Part shown: in pieces, positions 1 to 10,843 of the stretch
Layout: every line of letters starts with the position of its first letter
How positions within the stretch are numbered: the first letter of the stretch is position 1
Assembly: GCA_028532985.1 (NCBI GenBank)
Contig: JANCIK010000011.1
Coordinates: 62,001-126,000, forward strand
DNA from: Stropharia rugosoannulata
Taxonomy: Eukaryota; Basidiomycota; Agaricomycetes; Agaricales; Strophariaceae
Direction of reading: 5' to 3'
Length of the DNA: 64,000 nucleotides
Position numbers and translations under genes: made by a program
The notes under the pieces: model-generated
Told to the model about the DNA's origin: nothing
The model's database searches: none
What the model saw: the letters and a program-made list of their open reading frames with translations, nothing else

Positions 1-719
1 GATTACCAAATGAATAGAGTTGGAATCAAGTTGGAATACACAAGAACTATGGGCTAAGAACCACTAGAAAGCGAATATATGCCCTTCTAGGTAAATTATT
101 TCCAGATATATGCGCTAGGAAAGACCCACACAATATCAAGCCGAAATCCAGAGCTCCCGCATTCAACAGGGCTTCCTTGGTTATCCCTAACTATTAAGTC
201 GCTCGCTATAAACGATATGAACTCAGACATGGGCAGCAGTGCAATTCCGAGGCCAGGCCATGATATCCGTACATAGCTTCCGGATAAAACGAGAGACAAT
301 GGAAGTGTATTAGATTGGTATTAGAAGGAGATGAAAGATGAAAATAAATCAAACCGCTAACGCCAGATGCAAGCCGAAGCGGAGCTTGAATACTGCCGAT
401 AGTACGATATAACTTGAGTCAAACTTGAGCTTGAGTATTTGTTGGCTCGCTCAAGGCTTGCTACCAGCCGCTTCTTTTCACACCCCTTCATTCCAGTTCA
501 GAGAAACATGGACACTTCCAAAGCTGTACAGCATTATTTTACTTGACCCGTTCAACACGCGTCGACTTTTATTGCCGCAATTTCCAAAATTTGACAACAT
601 AGTTGCAACATAGTCCCTCAGGCTTTCAAAATAAATTATACATATATAGTACAGTGCAGTTCTGCCATAGGCAACGAGAGTCTACAGTGGCGTGATATGT
701 CATGTAAATAGGGCGTAAA
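1..719. other. No gene recognised
   Basis: Only short unsupported reading frames are present. Nothing beyond the 3' flank of the DUF4436 gene can be named here. Confidence 0.5.
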
Positions 720-2058
720 TTAGTAGGTCATCGGAGGAGCTAAAGACTGGAAACTTTTCTCGTCTTTTGAGGTCTTTTTCATGACGCTTCGAATAAGTAT
801 CCCGATACTGCATAGCGATACGATCACCATTTGCAAGACCAGTCCGAGCGAGTCTATATGCAAAGGTAAGCCACGAGTCATAGTTACTGAATCGATGGGC
901 ATACCAAGTAAGATACCTACAAATCACCGAGACGACAAGGGTTAGCACAGGGTCCCACAAGAGACGCACAACAATTTGACTCACCGAACGGTGGGTTCTG
1001 AACGAACAAACCCCTGATCTGGGGGAGCGTAAGTATTATAGTGAGCGGGAGTACAACAATGCCCTCTCCAAAGTCCTCGCCGAGGTGTGACAAAAGGGTG
1101 ATATAAGCAACAAGCAACGTCAACAACCAGTTAACCGCGAAAAGTGAGATCGCGAAGAGCTTCGTCTGAGTCGTGCGCGTGAGCCCGAGCTCCGTCGTGC
1201 GGCTTTGCACCAGCGTGCTATTAAACACCGTCTGCGTCGCGCTCTCGAAAGACAGCGGAGTGAAGTTGTCCACCTCGTCCGTGAATGCGAGCCGCACTAT
1301 GGGGAGCGACGTGTTGGTGCGCGCGTCGAGAACGAAGAAGGACGTTGTGGCATGGTAGTAATCGAACGGGTACCAGAACGCCTGGTCAAACACGTTGTGG
1401 ATGCTCGGCAGAACCGCGACCTGGATGTCCAGCTGGTGCGTCTTGGTGAACTGGACCTGGTTCTGTACGCTGCAATAACCATTCAGTACTGTAGTGGATG
1501 ATGTGCGATTAGGGTATATTTACAATACGGTAACATTTCCGGGGAGGAGGGGGTGCAGGTCGACGGGGTCGTAACTCGATTCCAGGACCCTACAAGTAGG
1601 AAGATTTTATACGTTAAGGGCTGTGATGCAAATAACGGGGAATGACTTCACAAACATACCCATCAACATAAATACTAAGCGGTATACTTGGCACGCCGCA
1701 CGGCGGATTACCTTGATACGGGCCCTGGTTCTCCAACCGCAGCGCGCCGCACCCCCCAACGAGCCACGAGACAGTCACTGCGCGGCCAGGAATATCCACC
1801 TGGAACATGCGGCCTATTACAAAGAGCTAAAAGACAAGGAGGTGACTCGCTCAGCAAGGTCAGTGAAGGTCTGCTACTACTTCCACGCACCGTATCCACC
1901 GAGTTATCAAGGAACCGTTCAATCGTGTCGGGACTCGATTTGGACGAGGTGCCTACCAGGGCGATTGTGGCTGCCACACCCAGAAGAACAAGATGAGCGG
2001 CTATGAGGTAGAGTAGCTCTTGCATACGCCATTTGTTTGACATCCTTGCTGGCGCCAT
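720..2058 (-). CDS. DUF4436-family integral membrane protein
   Basis: Five exons join in frame: 2058-1891, 1826-1660, 1589-1524, 1469-985 and 916-720 (1,083 nt, 360 aa). The introns are GT-AG and 54-70 bp long. Visible features are an N-terminal TM segment (about residues 13-35), a luminal beta-rich part with G-G-C-G and Y-V-D-G motifs, the family-like stretch F-W-Y-P-F-D-Y-Y, a second TM after T-K-L-F-A-I-S-L, a third around V-V-L-P-L-T-I-I-L-T-L-P-Q-I-R, and a last TM near the C terminus. This order matches fungal DUF4436 proteins, whose biochemical role is unknown. The start at 2058 puts the first TM near the N terminus; an in-frame ATG at 2109 and one at 2043 are alternatives. No lesions were seen, so the gene looks functional. 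It is host flank outside the giant element. Confidence 0.8.
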
Positions 2059-3405
2059 CTTTTCTCCGGTCCGAGGAGAAAAAGTGGGAATGGAAAACGG
2101 AGTGTGCAAAGCGAGAGTGAGTACATGATTTAAGTATCCTTTAGTGCTGCAGCGGTACAGCTTTCAACTTGCATGAACATACATAATAAGCGAGATTAAA
2201 TTATTTACCTGCTTTGATACCATCTCAACTTCATTCCAGCGCTTGGCGTTGCGTGTAAGCTTGTGTAAGTAAAATGTGCTACCGCGGATAGGTTACGACT
2301 AACCATCGACCATCAACTTGCTTGAGACGATGTCGTTGAACACAGATATTTTATAACTGTTTAAGGTTACCAGTAAGCAAAGGCGGACAGAACCTTAGAG
2401 GGAGTTGTTCATACATTGTAGGCTCGATCAAAGGTGTGCACAGCAATTGAACTGTGATGTTGCCGTGATGAGTCGTGAAGCGTGAAGCTTGGAGCACCAG
2501 CTGGCGCCGGTCAGTGTTTCACGGAGACCGGCTACCTCGCTTGTTAGGTAGGGTTAATTTGATCGGAAGAGAAGGCATTTAGACCCTTATAGGGCTTCAC
2601 GGGCATCTGCATTGTTTAATAAGCGCCGGAATCTCATTTAAAGCCTATAAAGCAATAAGATATATAATGCGTGTAAGTTAACCTTACAGTCAGTACTACA
2701 GTGTACTACGCGCACTTGACACACATGCAGTGACTTGTGTCAAGTTACATTTGTAGTGCGCAATATGTGCACACAAAGGTGTGCGAGGCAACTAAGAAAA
2801 TTGACGAATCAATATAAACGCGTCGCGCCATATACCTAACCCTTGAACAGCGTATCGATCTGCATTGAGCTATGACTGGATCCTAGCCAGCATCAAACGC
2901 TGCGCTGTGTCGGTGATTCAAATTGTGGTGTGAACTTCTCGAATATAGGAAGTGGGCAATCGTGCCAGCCGGGGACGGCACGGGCATGCCGTTCTTGTCC
3001 TTCACAAGGTCACCACCGCCGATGATGCCGGCACAGGCCGGCATTGTGCTCCGCTCCCCGCACTCCTTTGTATTCATACTGCCGCGTTGTACGTCGTTGA
3101 GCAGGAGTTTCCACAAAAGCATACAAACTCATTAACTTATAAATACCCCTGCTCGATGCTCGCACGACCCACTGCGACGACGCTGACCGTCTTCATGCGC
3201 GGCCTCGCGCGTGCGGCGTTTCCCTAGAGAGTGGGTACTTCTTTTGATGCGCTCGCCATGTATTTTGTGCAGAAATAAATAGTCTACTTCTTCTAATAGG
3301 CCTGTCCATAAGCATTTTAAGGCTAGGAAGCACAAATACATGCACCCTAAAGCCCGCTCAGCGTTGACTGAGCACCTTGATTTCAAGAAAGGTTTCTGGT
3401 GGCTA
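2059..3405. other. Intergenic; one hairpin, no gene
   Basis: No credible coding region. A 10-bp inverted repeat (ACTTGACACA at 2714-2723 against TGTGTCAAGT at 2736-2745) could form a stem-loop with a 12-nt loop. Confidence 0.4.
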
Positions 3406-4716
3406 TTACTTTGCTACTTGAGCTTCCGAAGTCAACAACAGTAATTCTGTACGTCTCTTCTTATTGTTTGGGGAAGGAGTGTGCTGAAAAGGGTGTGGAA
3501 CAAGAGTGTTTCCAGTGTTTCCTTTCTTCAGCCATTTGCACAGTAGTGCCATACTGAGGATGATGACAGTTACTAATAAGAGACCTCCGGTTACGCCGGC
3601 TACGATCCTCATTTTACGGACCGCGATAGAACTGTTGCCAAGGGACGAAGGCAAGGATGATGCAGTAGCAGAGACACTGATGTTAATACCGCTGATCGTC
3701 GCTGTTGGTGGCGTGACAACAACGCTTCCATTTTGAACGATGATGTAGCTGAGCACCAATGGAACTGTCCCTGAGTTTCCGTTGAAGCGCACAACAATCT
3801 CGTGCTTGCCGTGTGGAAGGTCCTGGGTTTGGAAGAGTCTTACATTAAACACGGGCGGTGTTGTATTGGTGGGAAAGGCGATAAGGTTAAAGGTTGTTGG
3901 TAGGCTTTGGTCAACAGAGTAGGTTGCAGTTGTTGAGCTCATCTGATTGAGATTTGCCGGAATGTATCCATACCAACTGAGAGATTTTCCTGAAAAACAG
4001 TACTGCTCAATATATAACATATCTGATAACAAATAATTACTCTTACACGTGAATTCAAATGTAAAGGTGGAATTTTCCGTGCTGGTTAGGTACCCAAAAT
4101 ACCTTGTTGACGGAGCCCAGCTTGAATCAAATGAACTTTGCACGGATGAGTCAAGGACATTGATCAAAACGGAATTGTCGTATGGAAGCATAGAAGGCGA
4201 AGGCGTGTATTGAATGGAGTCAAACCAGAACGTCTGTGCCATCATGACAGTGACGTTAACGGTTAGTACATGGTTGGTGTCCTCCATTTCGTCTTGGCCG
4301 CAGAAAAGCCAGTTATTCTCTGGGAACTGGAAGGGTGCGCTTACTCCAATGCTGATACCATCCCCCAAGCACTCCCAGCTGGGGTCCAGAGCGCCAGAAA
4401 CGTTAAGAAGATTATTGCTGCCTTGCACTCTAATATATGTACCTATAGTAGCATTCAATGACAATGGTATTGTGGCTCTTTATATTCTGCCGTTGAAGAA
4501 ACACTAACCTGAAAATGTGTAAGATAGACTAGCATTTGATACTGTCCCATGAAGTGTATCCTGATAGGTCAGACCATAGTTGCCGACGGAGTTCTGGCTT
4601 CCTGATGAATCCACAAACCAAGGTCCGGTGTATTCTATGCTTCAGTGATCAGTGTCATCAATGATAATGCACCGAGAACCAGCCATTGGACTTGTTATAT
4701 CTCTGGTTGGGAACAT
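3406..4716 (-). pseudogene. Broken one-pass membrane protein, basidiomycete jelly-roll/TM type
   Basis: Reading starts at ATG 4716, with the sequence I-I-I-D-D-T-D-H followed at once by an in-frame TGA and then S-I-E-Y-T-G-P-W-F. That is the usual opening of a large basidiomycete family with an extracellular beta-sandwich, N-glycosylation sites, one TM helix and a short basic tail. Past the TGA an intron (donor about 4511, acceptor shortly before 4480) leads into a long open exon down to 3406. This exon contains W-L-F-C-G, many N-x-S/T sites, a TM helix (I-V-A-G-V-T-G-G-L-L-L-V) and a basic C-terminal tail. A second oddity is a 57-bp intron-like stretch at about 4050-3994 that is read through in frame; splicing it at its GTAAGA donor would create TGA. 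Function unknown. Confidence 0.6.
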
Positions 4717-4992
4717 TTTGCAAAAATACAAGTGTAGGTTGAGTTGGTCAAAAAGAGAGTCTGGAACAGGGACAAGAGGTACAAGGTCTGACAACTGGCT
4801 GTTATATCCTCACCGTTGATTTGTGCTGTGTCACAGCAACAGAATCATGTCTCATAACTATATCATTACTGTAACTGAGATGTCAATGGAATTTGATGTC
4901 CTTCAGATAGCATGATAATTGGCATAGGCTTAATGATCAGAATTCAAGAATGGACATTTCTCTGAGGGTATATGTTTCTAGTGTTAAACGTA

Positions 4993-5050
4993 ACATAACA
5001 CACCCTGCATAGAGTAGATACACACCCTGCACTTTGCAATAATACACCCC
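4993..5050 (+). repeat. Left terminal inverted repeat of giant element
   Basis: It begins ACATAACACACCCTGCA and contains a second ACACCCTGCA and TACACCCC. By eye it aligns to the complement of 36421-36480 at roughly three quarters of positions with one gap. Confidence 0.7.
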
Positions 5051-5323
5051 GCCTTGGATGTAAGGTACATCTGCTGACAAATGTCCTAGTAACCTCCCCT
5101 ACCACACACTATGCCCACGAACTATAACATGCCTATCCAGCGTAAACTGTAGTCTAGTAGGTACAACCTTTTCCTCTACTGTACAGAAGGGAACTAACCA
5201 CACGACCTCCCGTTTCCAATATGCAACTGTAGTCTCGTATGTACAATATTTTATTCTACAGTACAGAGGGGAACTACAACTCATAGTCACTGTATAATCT
5301 ACTCGCGTGACACTAGCTACAGT
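5051..5323 (+). repeat. Left subterminal repeat, outer part (before copia)
   Basis: It contains CTACTGTACAG, CTACAGTACAG and the phrase ACTCATAGTCACTGTA, which recurs in the main block near 13,100. It is continuous with 11,242 onward once copia is removed. Confidence 0.65.
5319..5323. repeat. Target-site duplication of copia (ACAGT), left copy
   Basis: ACAGT immediately precedes the LTR at 5324 and recurs at 11237-11241 directly after the other LTR. A 5-bp duplication is normal for Ty1/copia elements. Confidence 0.85.
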
Positions 5324-5702
5324 TGTGAAAACTAGTTTCTCGTAAGTACTTGGAACTCAGCGTTGAGAAGAACGACTAATGTATTTATTACCTAGTTTCT
5401 CGTAAGTACTTGGAACTAGATAATCGAGTTAGTACGTAGTGTGTACGTGAATGAATGAAATAGTCACCTCAGCGTTGAGAATAACGACTGAGGGACTGTG
5501 AAGTGAATGTGAGTGATAAATAGTATGTACGAAGATATGCGTTGAACGGATAAGGGAATCGTGAGCATGTGCGCAGAGCGCAATGTATCAGAGAATACGT
5601 AGTGACGTGACTGGCGCTACGAAGATGCGTAAGCGAGACAGCAATTAGAAGGCAAAGAGCGATAAAGGAAAGAGCGATAAAGGCAAACGATTTACTTCAA
5701 CA
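5324..5702 (-). repeat. 3' LTR of copia element
   Basis: It starts TGTGAAAACT and ends TTCAACA. It differs from 10858-11236 at three positions by eye. It contains internal direct repeats, for example TCGTAAGTACTTGGAACT twice. Confidence 0.92.
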
Positions 5703-5712
5703 CGCCCCCTCA
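5703..5712 (-). other. Polypurine tract of copia element
   Basis: On the minus strand GAGGGGGCG lies directly before the 3' LTR; the pol stop codon TGA (5712-5710) overlaps its start. Confidence 0.75.
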
Positions 5713-5985
5713 ACGCATAACGAGGCTGAGGCGTGGAACAGAGTCTAAAAATTTGGAACGATGAAGTGGTTTTGTTAAAATGTCAGCAGGATTGGAAATG
5801 CCAGGAGTATGTATAATGAGAAAAGTACGAGATTCAATGTGAGAACGCACGAAATGATAGCGAATGTCAATGTGCTTTGCACGACTGTGAGAAGAATCAT
5901 TCTCGCAGAGAGAACGAGCGCCCTCGTTGTCAGTAAATAAGGAAAGAGTGGAAGGACAATCGATATGAAGAAGATTCAGAGAAGA
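5710..5985 (-). CDS. Copia pol, C-terminal end of RNase H (separated fragment)
   Basis: Resumes the pol frame downstream of the nested insertion. The residues T-D-N-E-G-A, the S-R-A-K-H-I-D-I-R-Y-H-F box and I-S-N-P-A-D-I-L-T-K-P-L are the conserved end of Ty1/copia RNase H. Removing the insertion and one copy of its GCGA duplication puts this piece back in frame with the upstream exon-less pol frame ending G-L-W-I-R. The stop is at 5710, next to the polypurine tract. As it stands the fragment has no start of its own and is unlikely to be translated. Confidence 0.85.
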   Translation of the reverse strand, partial: SSLNLLHIDCPSTLSLFTDNEGARSLCENDSSHSRAKHIDIRYHFVRSHIESRTFLIIHTPGISNPADILTKPLHRSKFLDSVPRLSLVMR

Positions 5986-5989
5986 GCGA

Positions 5990-6475
5990 TGATGAGCACC
6001 GCGCCGCGCTGTGCTCGGAAACAGCCGTTTCGGCATGTTGCGAATTAAGCGCCCGTTAAGCGCCCGCCTCGAGGAAAACGCGTGCTGCGCAGAGCCGTAG
6101 CGTTCCGTGCCACACTTTTACAGGAACAATAAGTATAGGAACATTTAGGAACTACTACAGTCGAATTACAGGGTACATACGGTATTTAAAGCGTGTAATA
6201 AGTACAGGACAAGAAGAAGAGATCCCCCACATTCGTTTACCTTCATTTTAGCGTCCCCGTTGCGTCCTCGCTGCGTCCAGCCTCCGAGAGTGGTTCGAAG
6301 CTGTCGTAGCAGCTTACACTCTCGCGTTTTCTTCTCGCTTTTAGTTTGTTCCGGCTCGCAATTGTGAGTTGTTTTGGGATTTGGCTAGAAGCCGTGTGAA
6401 GCGCCCTCGCATTCTGCGCATTGAGTGTGTGTGTGTGGTGTGGTTTCCGCGCCCATAGCACGCACGAGCGTATCA
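5990..6475. mobile_element. 486-bp nested non-autonomous insertion in copia RNase H
   Basis: The ends are TGAT...ATCA, starting TG and ending CA. Flanks are duplicated as GCGA (5986-5989 and 6476-6479; AGCGA if the terminal A is counted). Excision of 490 bp restores the RNase H reading frame exactly, which dates it after copia. It has no coding potential and a short GT run near 6425-6440. A solo LTR or TRIM-like element is the best guess from the TG/CA ends; the family is unknown. Confidence 0.75.
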
Positions 6476-8509
6476 GCGAATCCACAGGCCTTCTTGAACA
6501 CCTCGAGTAATGGCAATGTATTCAGACTCGGTGGATGAAACGGACACGGAGGTTTGAGATTTGGAAGACCAACTTATCGGGCCGCCTGACATGTACCAGA
6601 TAAAACCAGAGACGGATGCGCGAGTGGTTTTGCAGCCTGCCCAGTCAGCGTCAGTGAAGCAAGTGAGCGGAGCAGACTTGTCGACGCCCCCATAATGCAG
6701 ACGAAGAGAACGAGTTCCCGCGAGGTAGCGCAGAAGGCATTTCCCAGCTGCGAAGTGACGTGGCTCCGGTTTGGAACAGTGTTGTGAAAGAAGCAGAACG
6801 GCGACAGAAATATCTGGTCTGGAGTAACGTTGCAAGAAGAGTAAGGAACCAACGAGACGCTGAAATGCATGAGTGAGATTAGGAATATGAGGTTGAACAT
6901 CAGTATCGCGACCAAAAGGGAAAGCGGCATCGAGAGGCGTTGAGACGGGGTTGCAGCGTGTAAGGCCATATTCTTCGAGGAGGGCATCGATGTAAGCTTG
7001 TTGATGAAGCCACAATTCACAAGTGTCGAGATTACGTTCGAACTGTACCCCGAGGAAGGATTTGACAGGCCCAAGATCCTTGATTCCAAAGGCTTTACCA
7101 ATTTCAGCCTTGATGAAGGTCAGAAACGGACGCGAGTTGCAGCCGGCCATACCATCGTCAACATGCATGGCGAGAAGGCAGTGAACCTTGATGTGATTCC
7201 AAGTGTGCGTGTATATGAAGACTGCGTGATCGAACTCTGAGCGAGTGAAGCCAAGTTTACGGAGAACTTCACGCAGAAGGAGATACCACACATGCGAGGC
7301 TTGTTTAAGGCCATACAAGGACTTCTTCAACCGCCAGACGGAGGTGGAAGATGATGACGTAGACACAAAGCCAGCAGGACGTCGCATGTAGATGACCTCA
7401 GAGAGATCACCCCAAAGGAAAGCCCTTGTTGCATCGAAGCAGTCAAGATGCCAGCCTTGGGAGATCGCGTAGACAGCAATGATGCGAACACTTACGGACT
7501 TGGCAACTGGCGCAAAGGTATCAGCATAATCGACCAAGGGTACCTGAGAGAAGCCTTGTGCAACAAGACGGCCTTTGGGCATGGGTAGAGATCCGTCGTC
7601 TGAGAGCTTGAATTCAAACACCCAACGATTTCCAATAGCTCTACGACCCGCCGGGAGATCCTCCTCTTCATATACCCCCATGGACTTGAGCATGGAAAGC
7701 TCCTTGTCGACAACGGCTTGCCACTCATTAGCGTCAGTACGGGCCATCGCCTCACGATAGGTCGCAGGTGGAATTGACATATCATATGTGGGTGACAGAG
7801 GACTGCGCCGAACGTCACTGCGAATTGAGAGCATTGCAGTTTCACAGTAGGTGTCAATGTCGCGTGCCAGGTACTCCTCGGCATCGAGAGATAAAGCAGT
7901 AAAGTCGCCGTGAAGAGACGGAATGGGTGCGTTGAATATTTCTGTGGAACAGAGGCCGACAAACGGATTGTCTGCATCGTCGCCAGAAAATTCTGCTAAT
8001 GGTGAAGGCGAATGCGTTTTGGCCCGATGTTCTTTCTGAGCATGAATAATGCTATCGTAGAATGTGCCTTTCTCTGTTCGACGGCGCTCACGAGAAGAGG
8101 CGCGAAGCGGAGGGGGAGGCTGAGGAGCTGTAGAATCGGGCAGAGAAGATGATGAGGGATTTGATGGTGAAGGAGTGGGCGGTTGAATAGACAGAAGTGG
8201 AGTCGAATGCGCTGAAGATGGTGAAACCGAGTTGAAGTCATCTGGAAGAGTTTGCTGCGAATCAGTGGTAGCAGGAGCGGTTGACGGAGATAGACGTTTG
8301 AGAACGGATGGAGAGAAGGGTAGAGAAGAATAGTCGATGGGTACAGTAGACGGAACGTGTAGAGCTTTGTAAGGGATGTTTTCGTCGAACATAACATTAG
8401 TGGAGTCAAAGAAGTGATTAGTTTTTAAGCAACAAACACGGTAACCACGGCCACCGGGAGGATAGCCCATGAATAGGCACTCCACGGACTTAGCACCAAG
8501 TTTGGATTG
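6473..8509 (-). CDS. Copia pol, end of integrase through reverse transcriptase and most of RNase H (after internal TAG)
   Basis: Same frame as the gag-pol piece upstream, separated only by TAG at 8512-8510. After the integrase C-terminal region and a Ser/Pro-rich linker come the RT blocks: N-R-W-V-F-E-F-K, K-G-R-L-V-A-Q-G-F, D-A-T-R-A-F-L-W-G-D-L, K-S-L-Y-G-L-K-Q-A and the catalytic M-H-V-D-D. RNase H follows with F-T-D-A-D-W-A-G and S-T-E-S-E-Y-I-A-I. H-V-D-D in place of Y-V-D-D is a known copia variant in fungi. The frame ends at 6473 in a TGA supplied by the first bases of the nested element. With no internal start, expression would need readthrough of the TAG. Confidence 0.88.
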   Translation of the reverse strand, partial: QSKLGAKSVECLFMGYPPGGRGYRVCCLKTNHFFDSTNVMFDENIPYKALHVPSTVPIDYSSLPFSPSVLKRLSPSTAPATTDSQQTLPDDFNSVSPSSAHSTPLLSIQPPTPSPSNPSSSSLPDSTAPQPPPPLRASSRERRRTEKGTFYDSIIHAQKEHRAKTHSPSPLAEFSGDDADNPFVGLCSTEIFNAPIPSLHGDFTALSLDAEEYLARDIDTYCETAMLSIRSDVRRSPLSPTYDMSIPPATYREAMARTDANEWQAVVDKELSMLKSMGVYEEEDLPAGRRAIGNRWVFEFKLSDDGSLPMPKGRLVAQGFSQVPLVDYADTFAPVAKSVSVRIIAVYAISQGWHLDCFDATRAFLWGDLSEVIYMRRPAGFVSTSSSSTSVWRLKKSLYGLKQASHVWYLLLREVLRKLGFTRSEFDHAVFIYTHTWNHIKVHCLLAMHVDDGMAGCNSRPFLTFIKAEIGKAFGIKDLGPVKSFLGVQFERNLDTCELWLHQQAYIDALLEEYGLTRCNPVSTPLDAAFPFGRDTDVQPHIPNLTHAFQRLVGSLLFLQRYSRPDISVAVLLLSQHCSKPEPRHFAAGKCLLRYLAGTRSLRLHYGGVDKSAPLTCFTDADWAGCKTTRASVSGFIWYMSGGPISWSSKSQTSVSVSSTESEYIAITRGVQEGLWIR

Positions 8510-10792
8510 CTATTCGAGAGGGACATGCGCGAAGCACCTCAGGCCCCAGACACGAAGATGAGCAAGATTGGGCTTGCGACCGTGCATTAGTTCGAACGGG
8601 GTGACTCCATCAGAGTTAGTTGTAGTGACATTGACGAGATACGCAGCTGTGAGGGCTGCTTCTCCCCAATAAGTGAGAGGAAGCTGCGCTGTAATGAGCA
8701 TGGCAAGCATCCGTTCTTGCAAGGTTCGCATGATGCGCTCCGCTTCGCCATTCATCCAATGCTCCGTGCGTGGGGTGATATCTAAAAATATCCCTTCGGC
8801 TGTCAGATATTCGGAGAACTCGGCCTTCCACTCGGATCCACCGTCGCATCGGAATGTTTTAATGACAGCGCCTGTCTTTTTCTCCCACCTGGCCTTCAGA
8901 GCCTTGAACGCAATAAGGGTCTGCTCGGGTTCGCGACTGGCCAACAACTGAACGTTGACAATTTTCAGATTCGAGTCACGGAAGGCCACGAAGCAGGACT
9001 TATGATGAGGAGTGAGGACTGGGAACGGCCCACAAATGTCACCGATGATGTGCTCGAGAGGTCCAGGACGAGGTTGATCAATGGCGCTCTTTGGGTGAGG
9101 GTGATTTACATGCTTCACTGTTATGCAAGGCTCACAAACAGGGAACGAACTGTTGACAATGGAGTTCGCATGTTGAAGAGCCTTGATAAGAAGACGAGTC
9201 GTACGTTCGCTGGGATGACCGAAGCGAAGATGCCAGAGCTCGACAGTCTCGGCCACCTTGGCGAACATGACACAGAGAGACGGCTCCTTCACAAGAGTTG
9301 ACCTGAGAAAGGCGGCCGGAATGAACTGGAGCTGAAGCACGAAAAGACAGTTACCTGTCATGTTTCCTTCTGCAAGCGGAACATCGTCCTTGTAGAGAGT
9401 GACTCGACCATCAAGGTCAAAGGATGGACGAATGCGCGCCTTGATCAGCTTACCAACGGAGACGAGATTAACTGCTCCAGTTGGAGAGTGCAGGGAGTTG
9501 TTGAAGCGCATGCGAATCGTTCGTCCATTGTAGGTGACATTGGCGACGCAGGTACCGCCCCCATAAGTGGTGAGTGTCCCGAGATTGGCTGTGGTGACAT
9601 TGCACGCCTCTTGTTCACTGTATGAACAGAAGAAGTCCTTCGATTTGATCAAGTGCGACGAAGCGCCGGAGTCTAGCAAGGTGGAATCGGGGTTGAGGTG
9701 CGCTACGAGACTCGATTCTCCATCTAGGCTGACGATGGATACACAGGATATTTCGCCAGAGTCAGAGTCTGAGGAAGTGGCAGCGGGAGCGGGCTTAGCA
9801 GTCACGGCAACGGAAGCAGATTCTCCGGATTTGCTCCCGCTGCTGCCCTTGGCGGCAGACTTGGCTTTCTTCTTAGACCTGACCTTGAATCCTTCAGGAG
9901 CTTCGTTCTCCATTCCACCGCCAGGGGAGTAGCAGTGGGGTTTGTCATGCGAGTGGCCCCCACAGTTGTCGCACGGAATACCATCTGGATTTTTGGAATG
10001 TTTGCGAATAGGACGACCACCGGATTCTTTCTGAGCGCTAGAATTGGCGCTCGCCAAGCCAGAATATTCCGATCCCGGAGTTGCCTTTTTTGGATCATCG
10101 GACTGCAGTCGATAGCATTCAAGAGTGATGCGCGAGATAATGCGATTCAAGAGTGTGTCCGGAGGAGCGGCGTCTCTGCCCTCAGCCTTGGCTTTGATCT
10201 CGGAATCAATGTGGTCCTGCATCAGCTGAATCATAAGCTGTTTGAAGTGAGGCCAGGCATTGACAGACGGAAGACCACGGACGATCTGGTGCGCCATGTC
10301 AGTTTCGGGGAAGGGAACGCCCATGGCCAGAAGACGATCGCGTCCAGAGCGAAAGATACTGAGGTAGTTATCAATATCGCTATAGTCCTTCAGTTTGAGA
10401 GACATTAACTGCTCCTTTAGATCAAACTGGGCTGTGACGTCGATGCGGGCATATTTGAGCTTCAATTCTTCCCATATAGTCCTGACGGGAGTATCATCGT
10501 TAAGGGTGATATTGTCGTACGTGACTCGCGAGAGTTGGCGGGTGATGATTCCGCGCGCGCAATGATCGTCCTTCCACCAGGCCATGAAGGCAGCGCGAAC
10601 GGCTGCATCTGAATTGTCCGTCAAAGCCGCAGGCTGTGGGATTCTCGGATGAATGGCAAGGTGGTTGTCACTTCCCTCCACATGACCCCAAAGTCCTTCG
10701 TCGACGAGGACCTGAGAAATGTACCTTTTCCACTCGGGGTAGGAGGCGGCACTGTCAAGCTTCGGAACATGACTGAGTTTTATTGTAGACAT
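8510..10792 (-). CDS. Copia gag, protease and integrase core
   Basis: The frame opens at ATG 10792, 66 bp inside the 5' LTR. Residues 1 to about 260 are gag. A C-x2-C-x4-H-x4-C zinc knuckle begins at Cys274. The aspartic protease D-S-G-A-S lies at about residues 374-378. The gag-pre-integrase L-W-H-L-R-F-G-H...C-x2-C follows (about 520-560), then the integrase catalytic core with D-I-C-G-P-F, R-C-D-G-G-S-E-W and N-G-E-A-E-R. Translation ends in TAG after A-H-V-P-L-E; the same frame continues with Q-S-K-L-G-A-K, so CAG to TAG is the simplest explanation. The encoded proteins would form the particle and integrate the cDNA. Confidence 0.92.
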   Translation of the reverse strand: MSTIKLSHVPKLDSAASYPEWKRYISQVLVDEGLWGHVEGSDNHLAIHPRIPQPAALTDNSDAAVRAAFMAWWKDDHCARGIITRQLSRVTYDNITLNDDTPVRTIWEELKLKYARIDVTAQFDLKEQLMSLKLKDYSDIDNYLSIFRSGRDRLLAMGVPFPETDMAHQIVRGLPSVNAWPHFKQLMIQLMQDHIDSEIKAKAEGRDAAPPDTLLNRIISRITLECYRLQSDDPKKATPGSEYSGLASANSSAQKESGGRPIRKHSKNPDGIPCDNCGGHSHDKPHCYSPGGGMENEAPEGFKVRSKKKAKSAAKGSSGSKSGESASVAVTAKPAPAATSSDSDSGEISCVSIVSLDGESSLVAHLNPDSTLLDSGASSHLIKSKDFFCSYSEQEACNVTTANLGTLTTYGGGTCVANVTYNGRTIRMRFNNSLHSPTGAVNLVSVGKLIKARIRPSFDLDGRVTLYKDDVPLAEGNMTGNCLFVLQLQFIPAAFLRSTLVKEPSLCVMFAKVAETVELWHLRFGHPSERTTRLLIKALQHANSIVNSSFPVCEPCITVKHVNHPHPKSAIDQPRPGPLEHIIGDICGPFPVLTPHHKSCFVAFRDSNLKIVNVQLLASREPEQTLIAFKALKARWEKKTGAVIKTFRCDGGSEWKAEFSEYLTAEGIFLDITPRTEHWMNGEAERIMRTLQERMLAMLITAQLPLTYWGEAALTAAYLVNVTTTNSDGVTPFELMHGRKPNLAHLRVWGLRCFAHVPLE

Positions 10793-10843
10793 TGAAAGGT
10801 GAGTCTCGGATGTTCTCGTGTACGCTGGTTCAGTAGTCGCCTA

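Noticed and set aside
9002..10408. Plus-strand open frames of 99-157 aa antisense to copia gag-pol
   Set aside because: They are shadows of the strongly biased minus-strand polyprotein frame and have no domain.
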